Assembly: GCA_020056225.1 (NCBI GenBank)
Contig: JAGVIE010000013.1
Location: 80,455-144,454, forward strand
Source: Bacteroidota bacterium
GTDB lineage: Bacteria > Bacteroidota > Ignavibacteria > UBA10030 > SZUA-254
Reading direction: 5' to 3'
Length of the DNA: 64,000 nt
In this document: in pieces, positions 1-7,874 of the stretch
Layout: every line of letters starts with the position of its first letter
How positions within the stretch are numbered: the stretch's first letter is position 1
Made by a program: the position numbers and the translations under genes
The notes under the pieces: model-generated
The model's input: only the letters and a program-made list of their open reading frames with translations
Told to the model about the DNA's origin: nothing
Databases searched by the model: none

Positions 1-362
1 AGAATGGAAAGATCGGAGATGAAGAAATCAAAATAATTGAACCTGCGATTCGAGTTGCAAAACGGAAAGGAATTCATATCGATGGTCCATTTCCTTCTGA
101 TGGATTTTTTGGGAGGCACTCTTACAAGAATTATGATGCCGTTCTTGCAATGTATCACGATCAGGGTTTAATTCCTTTGAAGATGATGGGATTTAATATC
201 GGCGTCAATTACACCGTAGGTCTGCCAATTGTTCGCACTTCGCCGGATCACGGCACTGCTTTCGATATTGCAGGTAAAGGTATTGCTAATCCATCCAGCA
301 TGATTGAAGCGATAAAATCAGCAGTTAAGATCATTAATAACCGAAAAAGAATATCACAATGA
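1..362 (+). CDS. pdxA: 4-hydroxythreonine-4-phosphate dehydrogenase, C-terminal part
   Basis: The reading frame is already open at base 3 and enters mid-protein, so about 119 C-terminal residues are present against roughly 330 in the family. PdxA oxidises 4-phosphohydroxy-L-threonine in the DXP-dependent vitamin B6 pathway. The segment GPFPSDGFF, then DAVLAMYHDQGLIPLK with the metal-binding His of the family, then TSPDHGTAFDIAGKG, is diagnostic. Its TGA overlaps the next ATG (ATGA), so it is probably co-translated with the FtsE-like gene. The 5' end lies outside the window. Confidence 0.93.
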   Translation, partial: NGKIGDEEIKIIEPAIRVAKRKGIHIDGPFPSDGFFGRHSYKNYDAVLAMYHDQGLIPLKMMGFNIGVNYTVGLPIVRTSPDHGTAFDIAGKGIANPSSMIEAIKSAVKIINNRKRISQ

Positions 363-1021
363 TTCGATTCGAGAACATCTCAGTTTCATACGATCAGCAA
401 CCGATCCTAATTGATGTCAATGCACACATCAAACCGGGTGAATTTATATCACTTGTCGGCGAATCTGGCGTCGGGAAAACGACATTGCTAAAATTAATTT
501 ATTTCGATGTATTCCCAAATGCCGGCATAGTCTCGGTGGCAGAATACAATTCCGAAACGATTAAGAAAAAAGATATCCCTAAAATTCGGAGGAAAATTGG
601 AGTGGTTTTTCAGGATTTTAAACTTATTGAAGACAGGAATGTTTACGATAATGTTGCCTTCGCGTTGCAGGTAACGGGAGCGAAAAGAAATGAAATCGGC
701 AAAAGAGTTTTGCGAGTTTTGGCAGATGTTGGTTTAAGCCATAAGCGCGACAGTATGCCCGAAGAACTTTCCGGTGGTGAGCAGCAACGTGTGGTTTTTG
801 CACGGGCTTTAGTGAATGAGCCGATCGTTCTTCTTGCTGATGAACCAACCGGTAATCTCGATCCAACAACTGCGCTTGATATTCTTCAGTTGTTGAAGTT
901 GATTAATTCAAGAGGAACCGCGGTAATCCTTGCCACGCACAATTACGATATTGTACGCAAAGCCGGCGGAAGAATAATTCAGATTAAAGATGGTAAGGTT
1001 AGTGAGATTGAGAGTATATAG
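359..1021 (+). CDS. ftsE: FtsE-like ABC transporter ATPase
   Basis: A 220-residue single ABC ATPase domain. Walker A is GESGVGKTT at residues 34-42, the signature is LSGGEQQR at about 137-144, and Walker B is IVLLADE at about 156-162. The Q-loop context [21 protein letters not shown] is typical of FtsE, the ATPase that with FtsX couples the division septum to peptidoglycan hydrolases. No ftsX lies in this window: the gene is followed by a convergent operon. It starts within the pdxA stop codon. A related lipoprotein-release or LolD-type ATPase cannot be fully excluded, but the DFKLI..DR motif favours FtsE. Confidence 0.85.
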   Translation: MIRFENISVSYDQQPILIDVNAHIKPGEFISLVGESGVGKTTLLKLIYFDVFPNAGIVSVAEYNSETIKKKDIPKIRRKIGVVFQDFKLIEDRNVYDNVAFALQVTGAKRNEIGKRVLRVLADVGLSHKRDSMPEELSGGEQQRVVFARALVNEPIVLLADEPTGNLDPTTALDILQLLKLINSRGTAVILATHNYDIVRKAGGRIIQIKDGKVSEIESI

Positions 1022-1028
1022 CCTATTA

Positions 1029-1090
1029 AACCTTGCGAAGGTTATCAAAGCATAAACAGGTCAACCATCGCAAGGTTCCTATGCCGCAAG
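1029..1090. repeat. AACCTTGCGAAGGTT palindromic repeat cluster
   Basis: A perfect hairpin AACCTT-GCG-AAGGTT lies at 1029-1043. It is followed by degenerate copies around 1064-1077 (AACC..GCAAGGTT) and 1084-1090, in the convergent gap between ftsE and the nifU-like gene. The same unit recurs at 1374-1406. It is a short REP-like element and could also serve as a bidirectional terminator structure. Confidence 0.7.
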
Positions 1091-1092
1091 GT

Positions 1093-1341
1093 TTACTTGA
1101 CTGCTTCCACTCTTTTAATCTCAGGCGCACATTGAAGAACAGCACGCTCGATCCCTGCCCGCAGTGTCATCTGTGACATTGGACAGCCGCCGCACATTCC
1201 CTGCAATCGCACTTCAGCGATACCATCATCGGTAACCCGCACCAACTCAACATCGCCGCCATCGGCTTGTAGATACGGACGGCACATCTGGAGCGCCATC
1301 TCAACTTTTTCCTGAACTGTCAAAGCTTTTTGTTCTTCCAT
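1093..1341 (-). CDS. NifU-like C-terminal-domain Fe-S scaffold protein
   Basis: An 82-residue protein consisting only of the NifU C-terminal (Nfu) domain. It has LQADGGDVELV, then the cluster-binding CGGC (C50, C53) and a TLRAGIERA helix. Such proteins bind a 4Fe-4S cluster and deliver it to apo-enzymes. I take the ATG at 1341, which has AAGGA eight bases upstream. A longer frame to 1392 would translate through the palindromic repeat at 1374-1406. It follows the Mrp-type carrier gene on the same strand, forming an Fe-S maturation pair. Confidence 0.9.
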   Translation of the reverse strand: MEEQKALTVQEKVEMALQMCRPYLQADGGDVELVRVTDDGIAEVRLQGMCGGCPMSQMTLRAGIERAVLQCAPEIKRVEAVK

Positions 1342-1373
1342 GTATAAATCCTTGAATAATTTTAGCAATCTAT

Positions 1374-1406
1374 AACCTTGCGAAGGTTCCAAACCTTCGC
1401 AAGGTT
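1374..1406. repeat. Pair of inverted AACCTTGCGAAGGTT units
   Basis: Two perfect 15-nt hairpin units in inverted order lie at 1374-1388 and 1392-1406, three bases apart, between mrp and the nifU-like gene. With the copies at 1029-1090 they bracket the nifU-like gene. Confidence 0.75.
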
Positions 1407-1413
1407 TGAACGT

Positions 1414-2502
1414 TTACAAACTAATCTCAACTTTCTGATTTGATTTTCCTGACATCTGATGTATACTTAACTGAGCCGCCATGTTCCGCGTAATCTGCCT
1501 GATGATTTTTGTTTGCTCAGCTTCCGGCTCCGAAATAACTATCGGCTTTCCTACATCTCCGCCAATCCTTATCGGAGTGTAAATAGGGATTTCACCTAAA
1601 AACGGAACGCCAAGTTCACCGGCAGCTTTCTTTCCGCCGCCTGTGTGGAAAATATCTTCACGATGTCCGCAATGATTGCAGATGAAGTAACTCATGTTTT
1701 CAATAATACCGAGAACCGGAACGTTTACTTTCTCAAACATAGCATAAGCTTTTCGCGCATCGGCAAGAGAAATATCCTGCGGCGTTGTCACGACGACTGA
1801 ACCTGTGAGTGGAATCGTCTGCACAAGTGTGAGATGAATATCACCGGTACCGGGAGGAAGATCAAACACAAGATAATCAAGTTCACCCCAATCCACATCC
1901 GACATAAACTGTTTTACAGCGCCGCTCACCATCGGTCCGCGCCAGATTACCGCCTGCATCGGATCGATAAGAAATCCAATCGACATAACTTTAACACCGT
2001 GCGCTTCAAGCGGGACTAATTTTTGATTATGTAGATTAGGTCGTTCGTTTATTCCCATCATCAACGGGATGCTAGGTCCGTAAATATCGGCATCCAGTAA
2101 CCCGACTTTGGCACCATCCAGCGCAAGTGAGACTGCAAGATTAACAGCAACAGTGGATTTGCCAACGCCGCCTTTACCGCTTGCAACAGCAATTGTTGTT
2201 TTAACATTGGGAAGCAGATCGATATGCTGTTGAATGTTATTCGCACGGACACTTGCCGTCATCTCGATTGCAATATTTCCAACGCCATCAATCTGATTTC
2301 GGATAGCAGTTTCAGCAAGTTTTTTAAATTCATCGCGCACAGGACAGGCAGGAGTTGTAAGCTCAATTTTAAAACTTACATTCTTCCCTTCTATCTTTAT
2401 ATCCTTAACGAAATTGAGTGATACAATATCTTTATTCAAATCAGGATCGCGGACTATCTTTAATGCTTCTAAAATATTTGATTCTGTTAATGGCTTTTTC
2501 AT
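1414..2502 (-). CDS. Mrp/ApbC-family iron-sulfur cluster carrier ATPase
   Basis: A 362-residue protein. A MIP18/DUF59 domain covers about residues 5-85, followed by a ParA-like P-loop ATPase with deviant Walker A GKGGVGKST at 109-117 and LLDADIYGPS. FDLPPGTGD follows at about 213-221. The CxxC pair C275/C278 (CNHC) bridges the cluster in the dimer. The family carries 4Fe-4S clusters in the cytoplasm and hands them to targets; the nifU-like gene next to it fits that job. The start is the ATG at 2502; the upstream SD is weak. Length and architecture are normal for Bacteroidetes/Chlorobi Mrp proteins. Confidence 0.93.
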   Translation of the reverse strand: MKKPLTESNILEALKIVRDPDLNKDIVSLNFVKDIKIEGKNVSFKIELTTPACPVRDEFKKLAETAIRNQIDGVGNIAIEMTASVRANNIQQHIDLLPNVKTTIAVASGKGGVGKSTVAVNLAVSLALDGAKVGLLDADIYGPSIPLMMGINERPNLHNQKLVPLEAHGVKVMSIGFLIDPMQAVIWRGPMVSGAVKQFMSDVDWGELDYLVFDLPPGTGDIHLTLVQTIPLTGSVVVTTPQDISLADARKAYAMFEKVNVPVLGIIENMSYFICNHCGHREDIFHTGGGKKAAGELGVPFLGEIPIYTPIRIGGDVGKPIVISEPEAEQTKIIRQITRNMAAQLSIHQMSGKSNQKVEISL

Positions 2503-2544
2503 TTTCTGATATCTCGTTTTCTTCGTTTTATTATTCAGTACATG

Positions 2545-2604
2545 AAACCGTTGAAACGGTTTAACATCTATTTCTTACACTAATACCCACAACTAAAGTT
2601 GTGG
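2545..2604. repeat. Two unrelated short palindromes between kbl and mrp
   Basis: AAACCGTT-GA-AACGGTTT (2545-2562) and CCACAACT-AA-AGTTGTGG (2587-2604) are both perfect 8-bp stems with 2-nt loops in a 111-bp gap. They differ in sequence from the AACCTTGCG family nearby and look like separate REP-type families. Confidence 0.65.
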
Positions 2605-2613
2605 CTGTTGCCC

Positions 2614-3825
2614 TTATCTAATTATTCCAAGTTTCCTACCGACTTTGGTAAAAGCATCAACCGCTTTGTCGATCTGATGCTTTTCGTGAATCGCGGAAAT
2701 CTGAACACGGATTCTATCCTTCCCTTTGGGGACAATCGGATAGAAAAATCCAATAACATAAATCCCTTCATCATATAAATCGCGTGCCATCTGCTGAACA
2801 AGTTTCGCGTTATGAATCATAATTGGAACAATCGGATGAAATCCATCTACAACTTCAAATCCCGCTTCCTTGATTTTCTGTCGGAAATATTTCGTGTTAA
2901 CTTCAAGTTTATCACGAAGCTCTGTTGATAGTTCCAACAACTCCAACGCTTTTATTGTTCCGGCAACTACTACCGGACTGACTGTATTGGAAAAAATATA
3001 CGGTCTGGATCGCTGACGAAGAACATCAATAAATATTTTACTGCCCGAAACGCATCCGCCTGATGCACCGCCAAGTGCTTTACCGAAAGTAGTTGTGATA
3101 ATGTCGATTTTATCTATCACACCAAAATGTTCGTGAGTTCCTCTTCCCTTCTTCCCAATGAAACCGGTTGCGTGCGAATCATCCACCATTAAAATCGCAT
3201 CATACTTTTCAGCAAGAGCTACTAATTCCGGTAACTTCGCAAGCTCACCATCCATTGAGAAAACACCATCTGTTGCAATCATCCTGAATCTTCTATCCAT
3301 CGATTGTTGAAGATGGATTTCAAGATCGTTCATATCGTTGTGTTTATATCGGTACCGATGCGCCTTGCACAAACGAATACCATCGATGATAGAAGCATGA
3401 TTTAATTCATCAGAAAGAATTACATCTTCTTCTCCGAGCAATGCTTCAAACACACCGCCATTCGCATCGAAGCAAGAAGAATAAAGAATTGTATCTTCAG
3501 TTCCAAGGAAATTAGAAACCCCGTGCTCTAACTCTTTATGAATATCTTGAGTACCGCAGATAAACCGTACGGACGACATGCCATATCCGTGCTGTTCCAA
3601 TCCTTTTCTCGCCGCATCAACAATCGCAGGATGATATGAAAGTCCCAAATAATTATTTGCGCAGAAATTTAATACTTCTTTTGATGGTGAACTTTGGGGA
3701 AATTCAACATCGATTTCGGCAGATTGCGGAGATAGAATTACACGTTCAACCTTGCAGATATCGCTGGTTTTGAACTCTTCGATAACCTGCTGATAATGTT
3801 CTATAACTTTTTTACTTCGTGACAT
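2614..3825 (-). CDS. kbl: 2-amino-3-ketobutyrate CoA ligase (glycine C-acetyltransferase)
   Basis: A 403-residue alpha-oxoamine synthase of fold type I. The motifs are those of canonical KBL: FCANNYLGLS, YGMSSVRFICGTQ, SSCFDANGG, SDELNHASIIDG (N142, H143), MVDDSHATGF, TTTFGKALGGASGG with the PLP lysine K249, and YIFSNT. KBL cleaves 2-amino-3-ketobutyrate with CoA to glycine and acetyl-CoA, the second step of threonine degradation. A TDH-like gene lies upstream at 7875-9104. A second, gap-free paralogue is directly upstream at 3933-5180. The serine palmitoyltransferase signature (GTFSKS) is absent. Confidence 0.92.
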   Translation of the reverse strand: MSRSKKVIEHYQQVIEEFKTSDICKVERVILSPQSAEIDVEFPQSSPSKEVLNFCANNYLGLSYHPAIVDAARKGLEQHGYGMSSVRFICGTQDIHKELEHGVSNFLGTEDTILYSSCFDANGGVFEALLGEEDVILSDELNHASIIDGIRLCKAHRYRYKHNDMNDLEIHLQQSMDRRFRMIATDGVFSMDGELAKLPELVALAEKYDAILMVDDSHATGFIGKKGRGTHEHFGVIDKIDIITTTFGKALGGASGGCVSGSKIFIDVLRQRSRPYIFSNTVSPVVVAGTIKALELLELSTELRDKLEVNTKYFRQKIKEAGFEVVDGFHPIVPIMIHNAKLVQQMARDLYDEGIYVIGFFYPIVPKGKDRIRVQISAIHEKHQIDKAVDAFTKVGRKLGIIR

Positions 3826-3853
3826 AAAATGGGAAATCCTAAATTATAATATC

Positions 3854-3884
3854 TGCGCCAAAGGCGCATCAGCCTCTGGCTGAT
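3854..3884. repeat. Double palindrome between the two kbl genes
   Basis: TGCGCC-AAA-GGCGCA (3854-3868) is immediately followed by ATCAGCC-TCT-GGCTGAT (3868-3884). These two consecutive perfect hairpins lie in the 107-bp gap between the kbl paralogues and are more G+C-rich than their surroundings. They may be a REP element that tunes expression of the downstream kbl. Confidence 0.65.
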
Positions 3885-3932
3885 AAATCCTAAAAGTTTA
3901 GTACTTCGAATTTAGGATTTCGAAATTAATTT

Positions 3933-5180
3933 TCACATACCATACATAGCAATAATTTCGTCTTTCTTCTTACCGAGAATATTATACTTTGTTCCAACTT
4001 TCGTAAACGCCGCAACGGCTTTATCAATATGTTCGAACTCATGATCTGCTGAAATCTGTGTGCGGATACGTGCCTGTCCTTGTGCAACCACAGGGAAAAA
4101 GAAACCGATAACGTAAATTCCTTCGGCATACATATCGCGGGCTACATCCTGCGCGAGTTTCGCATTGTAGAGCATCACCGGAACGATAGGTGTATCACCT
4201 TCTTTAATATCCAATCCGGCTTTGATCATCTTCTCACGGAAATATTTTGTATTTCTTTCCAATTTATCACGACGCTCAGTCGTATTTGAGATCAGGTCGA
4301 TCACTTTAATCGAAGCAGCAACGACAACCGGCGGAACAGTATTAGAAAATAAATATGGGCGTGCCCGCTGTCGGCAAAGATCAACAATTCCTTTTCGTCC
4401 GCTCACACATCCGCCCGTGGCGCCACCGAGCGCTTTGCCAAGTGTTGTCGTAATAGCATCGATGCGTCCCATGACATTGAAATGTTCATGAGTGCCGCGG
4501 CCTGTTTTCCCGATAAATCCGGATGCGTGTGAATCATCCACCATTACCATCGCGTCATATTTTTCGGCGAGATTACAAATCTTATCTAACTTTGCCATGT
4601 CGCCGTCCATCGAGAACACACCATCGGTGATAATGAGACGGAACCTGCAATTCTGAGTTTCCTGAAGTTTTTCTTCAAGATGAGCCATGTTGTTGTGCTT
4701 ATAATTGAAGAGCTGCGCTTTGCTCAGCCGCATACCATCAACAATTGAGGCGTGAACAAGTCGATCTGAGATCATCGCATCTTCTTTATCCAACATCACT
4801 TCAAAAATGGCGGCATTTGCTTCCATACATGATGGAAAGAGAATTGTATCCTCGGTTCCAAGAAATTTTGTTAATTTTTCTTCAAGCTCATGATGAATAT
4901 CCTGTGTGCCGCAGATAAAACGAACCGACGACATTCCATACCCGCGCGAATCAAGTCCATCATGCGCGGCTTTGACAACATCAGGATGGCTTGATAAGCC
5001 GAGATAATTGTTCGCGCAAAAATTCAAGACCTGTTTTTGTTGCGCGCCAAGTGGAAACTCAACTATAATATTAGCCGCTTGGGGTGATTCAATATAGCGT
5101 TCTTCTTTGAAGAGCCCGTCTTGCTTAATATTTTTCAACGTTGTATCGTAAAACGATTTTGCTTTTTCGCTATAAGCCAT
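3933..5180 (-). CDS. KBL-like alpha-oxoamine synthase, divergent paralogue next to an ACP
   Basis: A 415-residue protein that aligns without gaps to the neighbouring kbl through the PLP lysine (K249 in TTTLGKALGGATGG). It keeps FCANNYLGLS, YGMSSVRFICGTQ and VDDSHASGF. It differs near the active site: SCMEANAA replaces SCFDANGG, and LVHAS replaces the nearly invariant LNHAS (V142). It also has an extra C-terminal tail ending in IIAMYGM. The ACP gene ends nine bases upstream, so the two are probably translated together. I infer a shifted acyl donor, perhaps an acyl- or acetyl-ACP, with glycine as the likely amino acid. Substrate is unproven. Confidence 0.82.
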   Translation of the reverse strand: MAYSEKAKSFYDTTLKNIKQDGLFKEERYIESPQAANIIVEFPLGAQQKQVLNFCANNYLGLSSHPDVVKAAHDGLDSRGYGMSSVRFICGTQDIHHELEEKLTKFLGTEDTILFPSCMEANAAIFEVMLDKEDAMISDRLVHASIVDGMRLSKAQLFNYKHNNMAHLEEKLQETQNCRFRLIITDGVFSMDGDMAKLDKICNLAEKYDAMVMVDDSHASGFIGKTGRGTHEHFNVMGRIDAITTTLGKALGGATGGCVSGRKGIVDLCRQRARPYLFSNTVPPVVVAASIKVIDLISNTTERRDKLERNTKYFREKMIKAGLDIKEGDTPIVPVMLYNAKLAQDVARDMYAEGIYVIGFFFPVVAQGQARIRTQISADHEFEHIDKAVAAFTKVGTKYNILGKKKDEIIAMYGM

Positions 5181-5189
5181 ATCTGCTCC

Positions 5190-5444
5190 TTAAATTTTTG
5201 TGAATTCTTTTAGGAGATTCATTATGTTATTCACGGAATCGAACGCTTCCGGTGTCGCTTTATCATCGGGAATTTTAACTAAGAATTTCTTTTCAAGGAA
5301 CATCTTCAACGAAACCATCGAAAACGAATCGACTATTCCGCTTGAAATAAGTTTTGTGTTTTCGTTCACGTCAACTCCGGAATCTTCTTCAAGGTATTCT
5401 TTTTTGACGTAATCGATAATCATTTTCTTTATATCTTCAGACAT
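5190..5444 (-). CDS. Acyl carrier protein
   Basis: An 84-residue acidic helical protein with the phosphopantetheine site DSFSMVSL (Ser40) and a PP-binding fold. It is not the housekeeping fatty-acid ACP type, which normally has DSLDTVEL and sits beside fabF. Here it lies between an AMP-forming ligase and a KBL-like enzyme, with an AcpS gene further upstream. Such a setting suggests a dedicated carrier loaded by the ligase and used by the PLP enzyme (inference). The gap to the downstream KBL-like gene is nine bases. Confidence 0.9.
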   Translation of the reverse strand: MSEDIKKMIIDYVKKEYLEEDSGVDVNENTKLISSGIVDSFSMVSLKMFLEKKFLVKIPDDKATPEAFDSVNNIMNLLKEFTKI

Positions 5445-5518
5445 AATAACTCCATTGATTGATAATTCATGAATAACTTATATTCTTTTTAGTTCAGATA
5501 AAATTCTAAATTCGAATA

Positions 5519-5593
5519 CCTAAACAAATTCCAATTCCTAATTCACAAAATAGTATTTGACATTTATTGATTCAGATTTCGAATTTGTTTAGG
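5519..5593. repeat. 13-bp inverted repeat in the acp-ligase gap
   Basis: CCTAAACAAATTC at 5519-5531 is the exact reverse complement of GAATTTGTTTAGG at 5581-5593, inside the very AT-rich 184-bp gap between the AMP-ligase and ACP genes. It could be a hairpin, an operator, or remains of a small element. No ORF is supported in this gap. Confidence 0.5.
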
Positions 5594-5628
5594 ATTTATG
5601 ATTTCGTATTTAGAAATTAAACCCATTT

Positions 5629-7332
5629 TTAATCATTCTCTAATGTAGATGTATCACCGATTTCTTCACCCCATTCCTTCGCACGAAGGAGTCGCCGCAT
5701 AATTTTGCCGCTTCTTGTTTTAGGAAGCGATGGAACAAACTCGATTTCCTGAGGCATCGCAAGGGGTGAAAGTTTCTTTCGAATAAAATTCATAATATCA
5801 AGTTCCATATCGCCACTCGGCTCGAATCCCGGCTTCAGTGCGATAAATGCTTTCACTACTTCCATATTCACCGGATCGGGTTTTCCTACTGCGGCAGATT
5901 CTGCAACTGCTTTATGTTCAAGCAATGCCGATTCAATTTCGAACGGACCAACTAAATGACCGGCAGTATTAATCACATCATCATCACGACCGACAAACCA
6001 GAAGTATCCTTCGCTATCGATACTTGCCCGGTCACCGCAAATATACCAGCCATTCTTGAACTTGCTGTCGTATGTTGTTTTGTTGTTCCAGTAAGAACGC
6101 ATCATAGAGGGCCAACCGGGTTTGAGAGCGATGAGTCCGACCATACCGGCAGTAGTAATAGGCTCATAAGTTTTCGTGTTGAGAACAGTTGCGGTAATTC
6201 CGGGGAATGGTTTTCCCATTGATCCGGGTTTAATTTTCATTCCGGGATAATTAGTGATCATTATCGCACCCGTTTCCGTTTGCCAATAGGAATCATGGAA
6301 CATTTTACCGAATGCTTTCTCAGACCATACAACTGCTTCCGCATTAAGCGGCTCACCGACACTTGCGAGATGACGGAGCGAAGATAAATCGTATTTCTTA
6401 ACCGCCTCGATTCCTTCTTTCATCAGTAAACGAATCGCGGTCGGTGCCGAGTACCACATAGAAACTTTATATTTCTGCATAAACGCGTACCATTTCTCCG
6501 CACCAAATCCGGCATCAAGTACTACCTGAGTTACACCCAACGCCCACGGGCCGATAATCCCGTACGATGTACCTGTAACCCAACCCGGATCGGCAGTGCA
6601 CCAGTAAATATCATCAGATTGTAAATCGAGAACCCATTTTGATGTAATGTACTGCGCGATGATCGATGAATGAGCATGCTGAGCACCTTTCGGTTTACCT
6701 GTTGTACCGGAAGTGTAATGAATAACGGACGGAACCTCAGGACCGACTCTCACAATATCAAACTTATCAAGCTTCGGAGCTTTCTCCATCCAAAAATGGA
6801 TTTCATTTATTTGCGGCGTTGCAGCTTCATCAGCATCTATAACTATTATTTTAGTCAAATCGGGAAGTTTATCTTTTATTCGACGAACTTTGGGTAAGTG
6901 TTTCTTTTGTATCATGATTGCTTTTGTTTTTGCGTCATCAAGACGAGTGAACAAAGCTTCTTCTCCAAATGCAGAAAATAATGGCTGGGTAATTCCACCC
7001 ATCTTTAATACACCAATAAAACCGATATACAATTCAGGGACTTTATCCATAAAGAGACATACTCTGTCGCCTACATTAACTCCCTTATCCTGTAAATACT
7101 TGGCAATCGTATTACTGTAAACCCGAATGTCATCGTAAGTATATTTCTTCACTTCACCGGTAAATCCTTCCCAGATCAAACCTAATTTTTTCCCATTGCC
7201 TTTTTCGCAGACGCGATCACTGCAATAATAACCGATGTTATACATTCCGTTTTTGCCGTACTCTAATTCTTCCTCTGATTGTTTCCAGTTAAACGATTTA
7301 TATCTTTCTTCATATGAACCGATATGACTCAT
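5629..7332 (-). CDS. Acetyl-CoA synthetase-like AMP-forming acyl ligase
   Basis: A 567-residue ANL-superfamily adenylating enzyme. It has the P-loop YTSGTTGKPKG (206-216), the acetate-enzyme-like CTADPGWVTGTSYGI, YWQTETG, the GDRA hinge region, and the C-terminal catalytic lysine in RSGKIMRR (K543). It most resembles the short AcsA type of acetate-CoA ligase, which forms acetyl-AMP and then acetyl-CoA. The position between acpS and acp raises the possibility that the adenylate is transferred to the ACP arm. Downstream of acpS by 11 bases, so in the same transcript. Chain-length preference cannot be read from the sequence. Confidence 0.87.
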   Translation of the reverse strand: MSHIGSYEERYKSFNWKQSEEELEYGKNGMYNIGYYCSDRVCEKGNGKKLGLIWEGFTGEVKKYTYDDIRVYSNTIAKYLQDKGVNVGDRVCLFMDKVPELYIGFIGVLKMGGITQPLFSAFGEEALFTRLDDAKTKAIMIQKKHLPKVRRIKDKLPDLTKIIVIDADEAATPQINEIHFWMEKAPKLDKFDIVRVGPEVPSVIHYTSGTTGKPKGAQHAHSSIIAQYITSKWVLDLQSDDIYWCTADPGWVTGTSYGIIGPWALGVTQVVLDAGFGAEKWYAFMQKYKVSMWYSAPTAIRLLMKEGIEAVKKYDLSSLRHLASVGEPLNAEAVVWSEKAFGKMFHDSYWQTETGAIMITNYPGMKIKPGSMGKPFPGITATVLNTKTYEPITTAGMVGLIALKPGWPSMMRSYWNNKTTYDSKFKNGWYICGDRASIDSEGYFWFVGRDDDVINTAGHLVGPFEIESALLEHKAVAESAAVGKPDPVNMEVVKAFIALKPGFEPSGDMELDIMNFIRKKLSPLAMPQEIEFVPSLPKTRSGKIMRRLLRAKEWGEEIGDTSTLEND

Positions 7333-7343
7333 GAATTCTCCTT

Positions 7344-7703
7344 TTAACCTTCAAGAAGTACAAATGCTGTAACGTAATTTTTCGAAAATGAATGTGAACT
7401 ATGAATCCTTGATACCTGCATTTTCTCTGCCTGCTCTTTTAAAACCCCGGTCAGCTTAATTTGACCTTCATCCGACACTTCAATATCGTGCCAGTACGAA
7501 CCGAAAGTTAATCCCCATCCTAACGCTTTCAATACTGCTTCTTTAATTGCGAATATAATCGCTACTTGACCTTCACACATATTCTTACTCGTTAAATTCG
7601 AGATTTCATCGAACGTAAGTATTTGCCTGATAAAATCGTTGTCGTTTTTGATCTTAGTGAACTTTTCCATCTCAACTATATCAATGCCAGTGCCTTTTAA
7701 CAT
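7344..7703 (-). CDS. acpS: Holo-[acyl-carrier-protein] synthase (4'-phosphopantetheinyl transferase)
   Basis: A 119-residue AcpS. It has the Mg-binding GTGIDIVE at the N terminus, AIKEAVLKALGWG in the middle, and SSHSFSKNYVTAFV at the C terminus. It transfers phosphopantetheine from CoA to the serine of ACP; the ACP encoded 1.9 kb downstream in the same direction is a natural substrate. It may also be the only AcpS of the cell, which cannot be judged here. The start at 7703 has only a weak SD. It ends 11 bases before the ligase. Confidence 0.92.
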   Translation of the reverse strand: MLKGTGIDIVEMEKFTKIKNDNDFIRQILTFDEISNLTSKNMCEGQVAIIFAIKEAVLKALGWGLTFGSYWHDIEVSDEGQIKLTGVLKEQAEKMQVSRIHSSHSFSKNYVTAFVLLEG

Positions 7704-7874
7704 ACTTGAGGGATATTATCAGAGCATATATAAAAAAATAACAGATGAAATATTCGGAAGAACGCGGATGGCTGCTGATGTGCAGATGAAATATAAAATA
7801 ATTTCGGTTAAATTCATAAAGATAGCCCGATCGATAATCAGACTTTGATTAACAACAAAAAAAATAATAAGTAA

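Noticed and set aside
2614..5180. Serine palmitoyltransferase (sphingolipid) function for the tandem PLP enzymes beside an ACP
   Set aside because: Both carry the KBL signature GKALGG around the lysine, not the GTFSKS type of bacterial SPT, and no ceramide-pathway genes are nearby.
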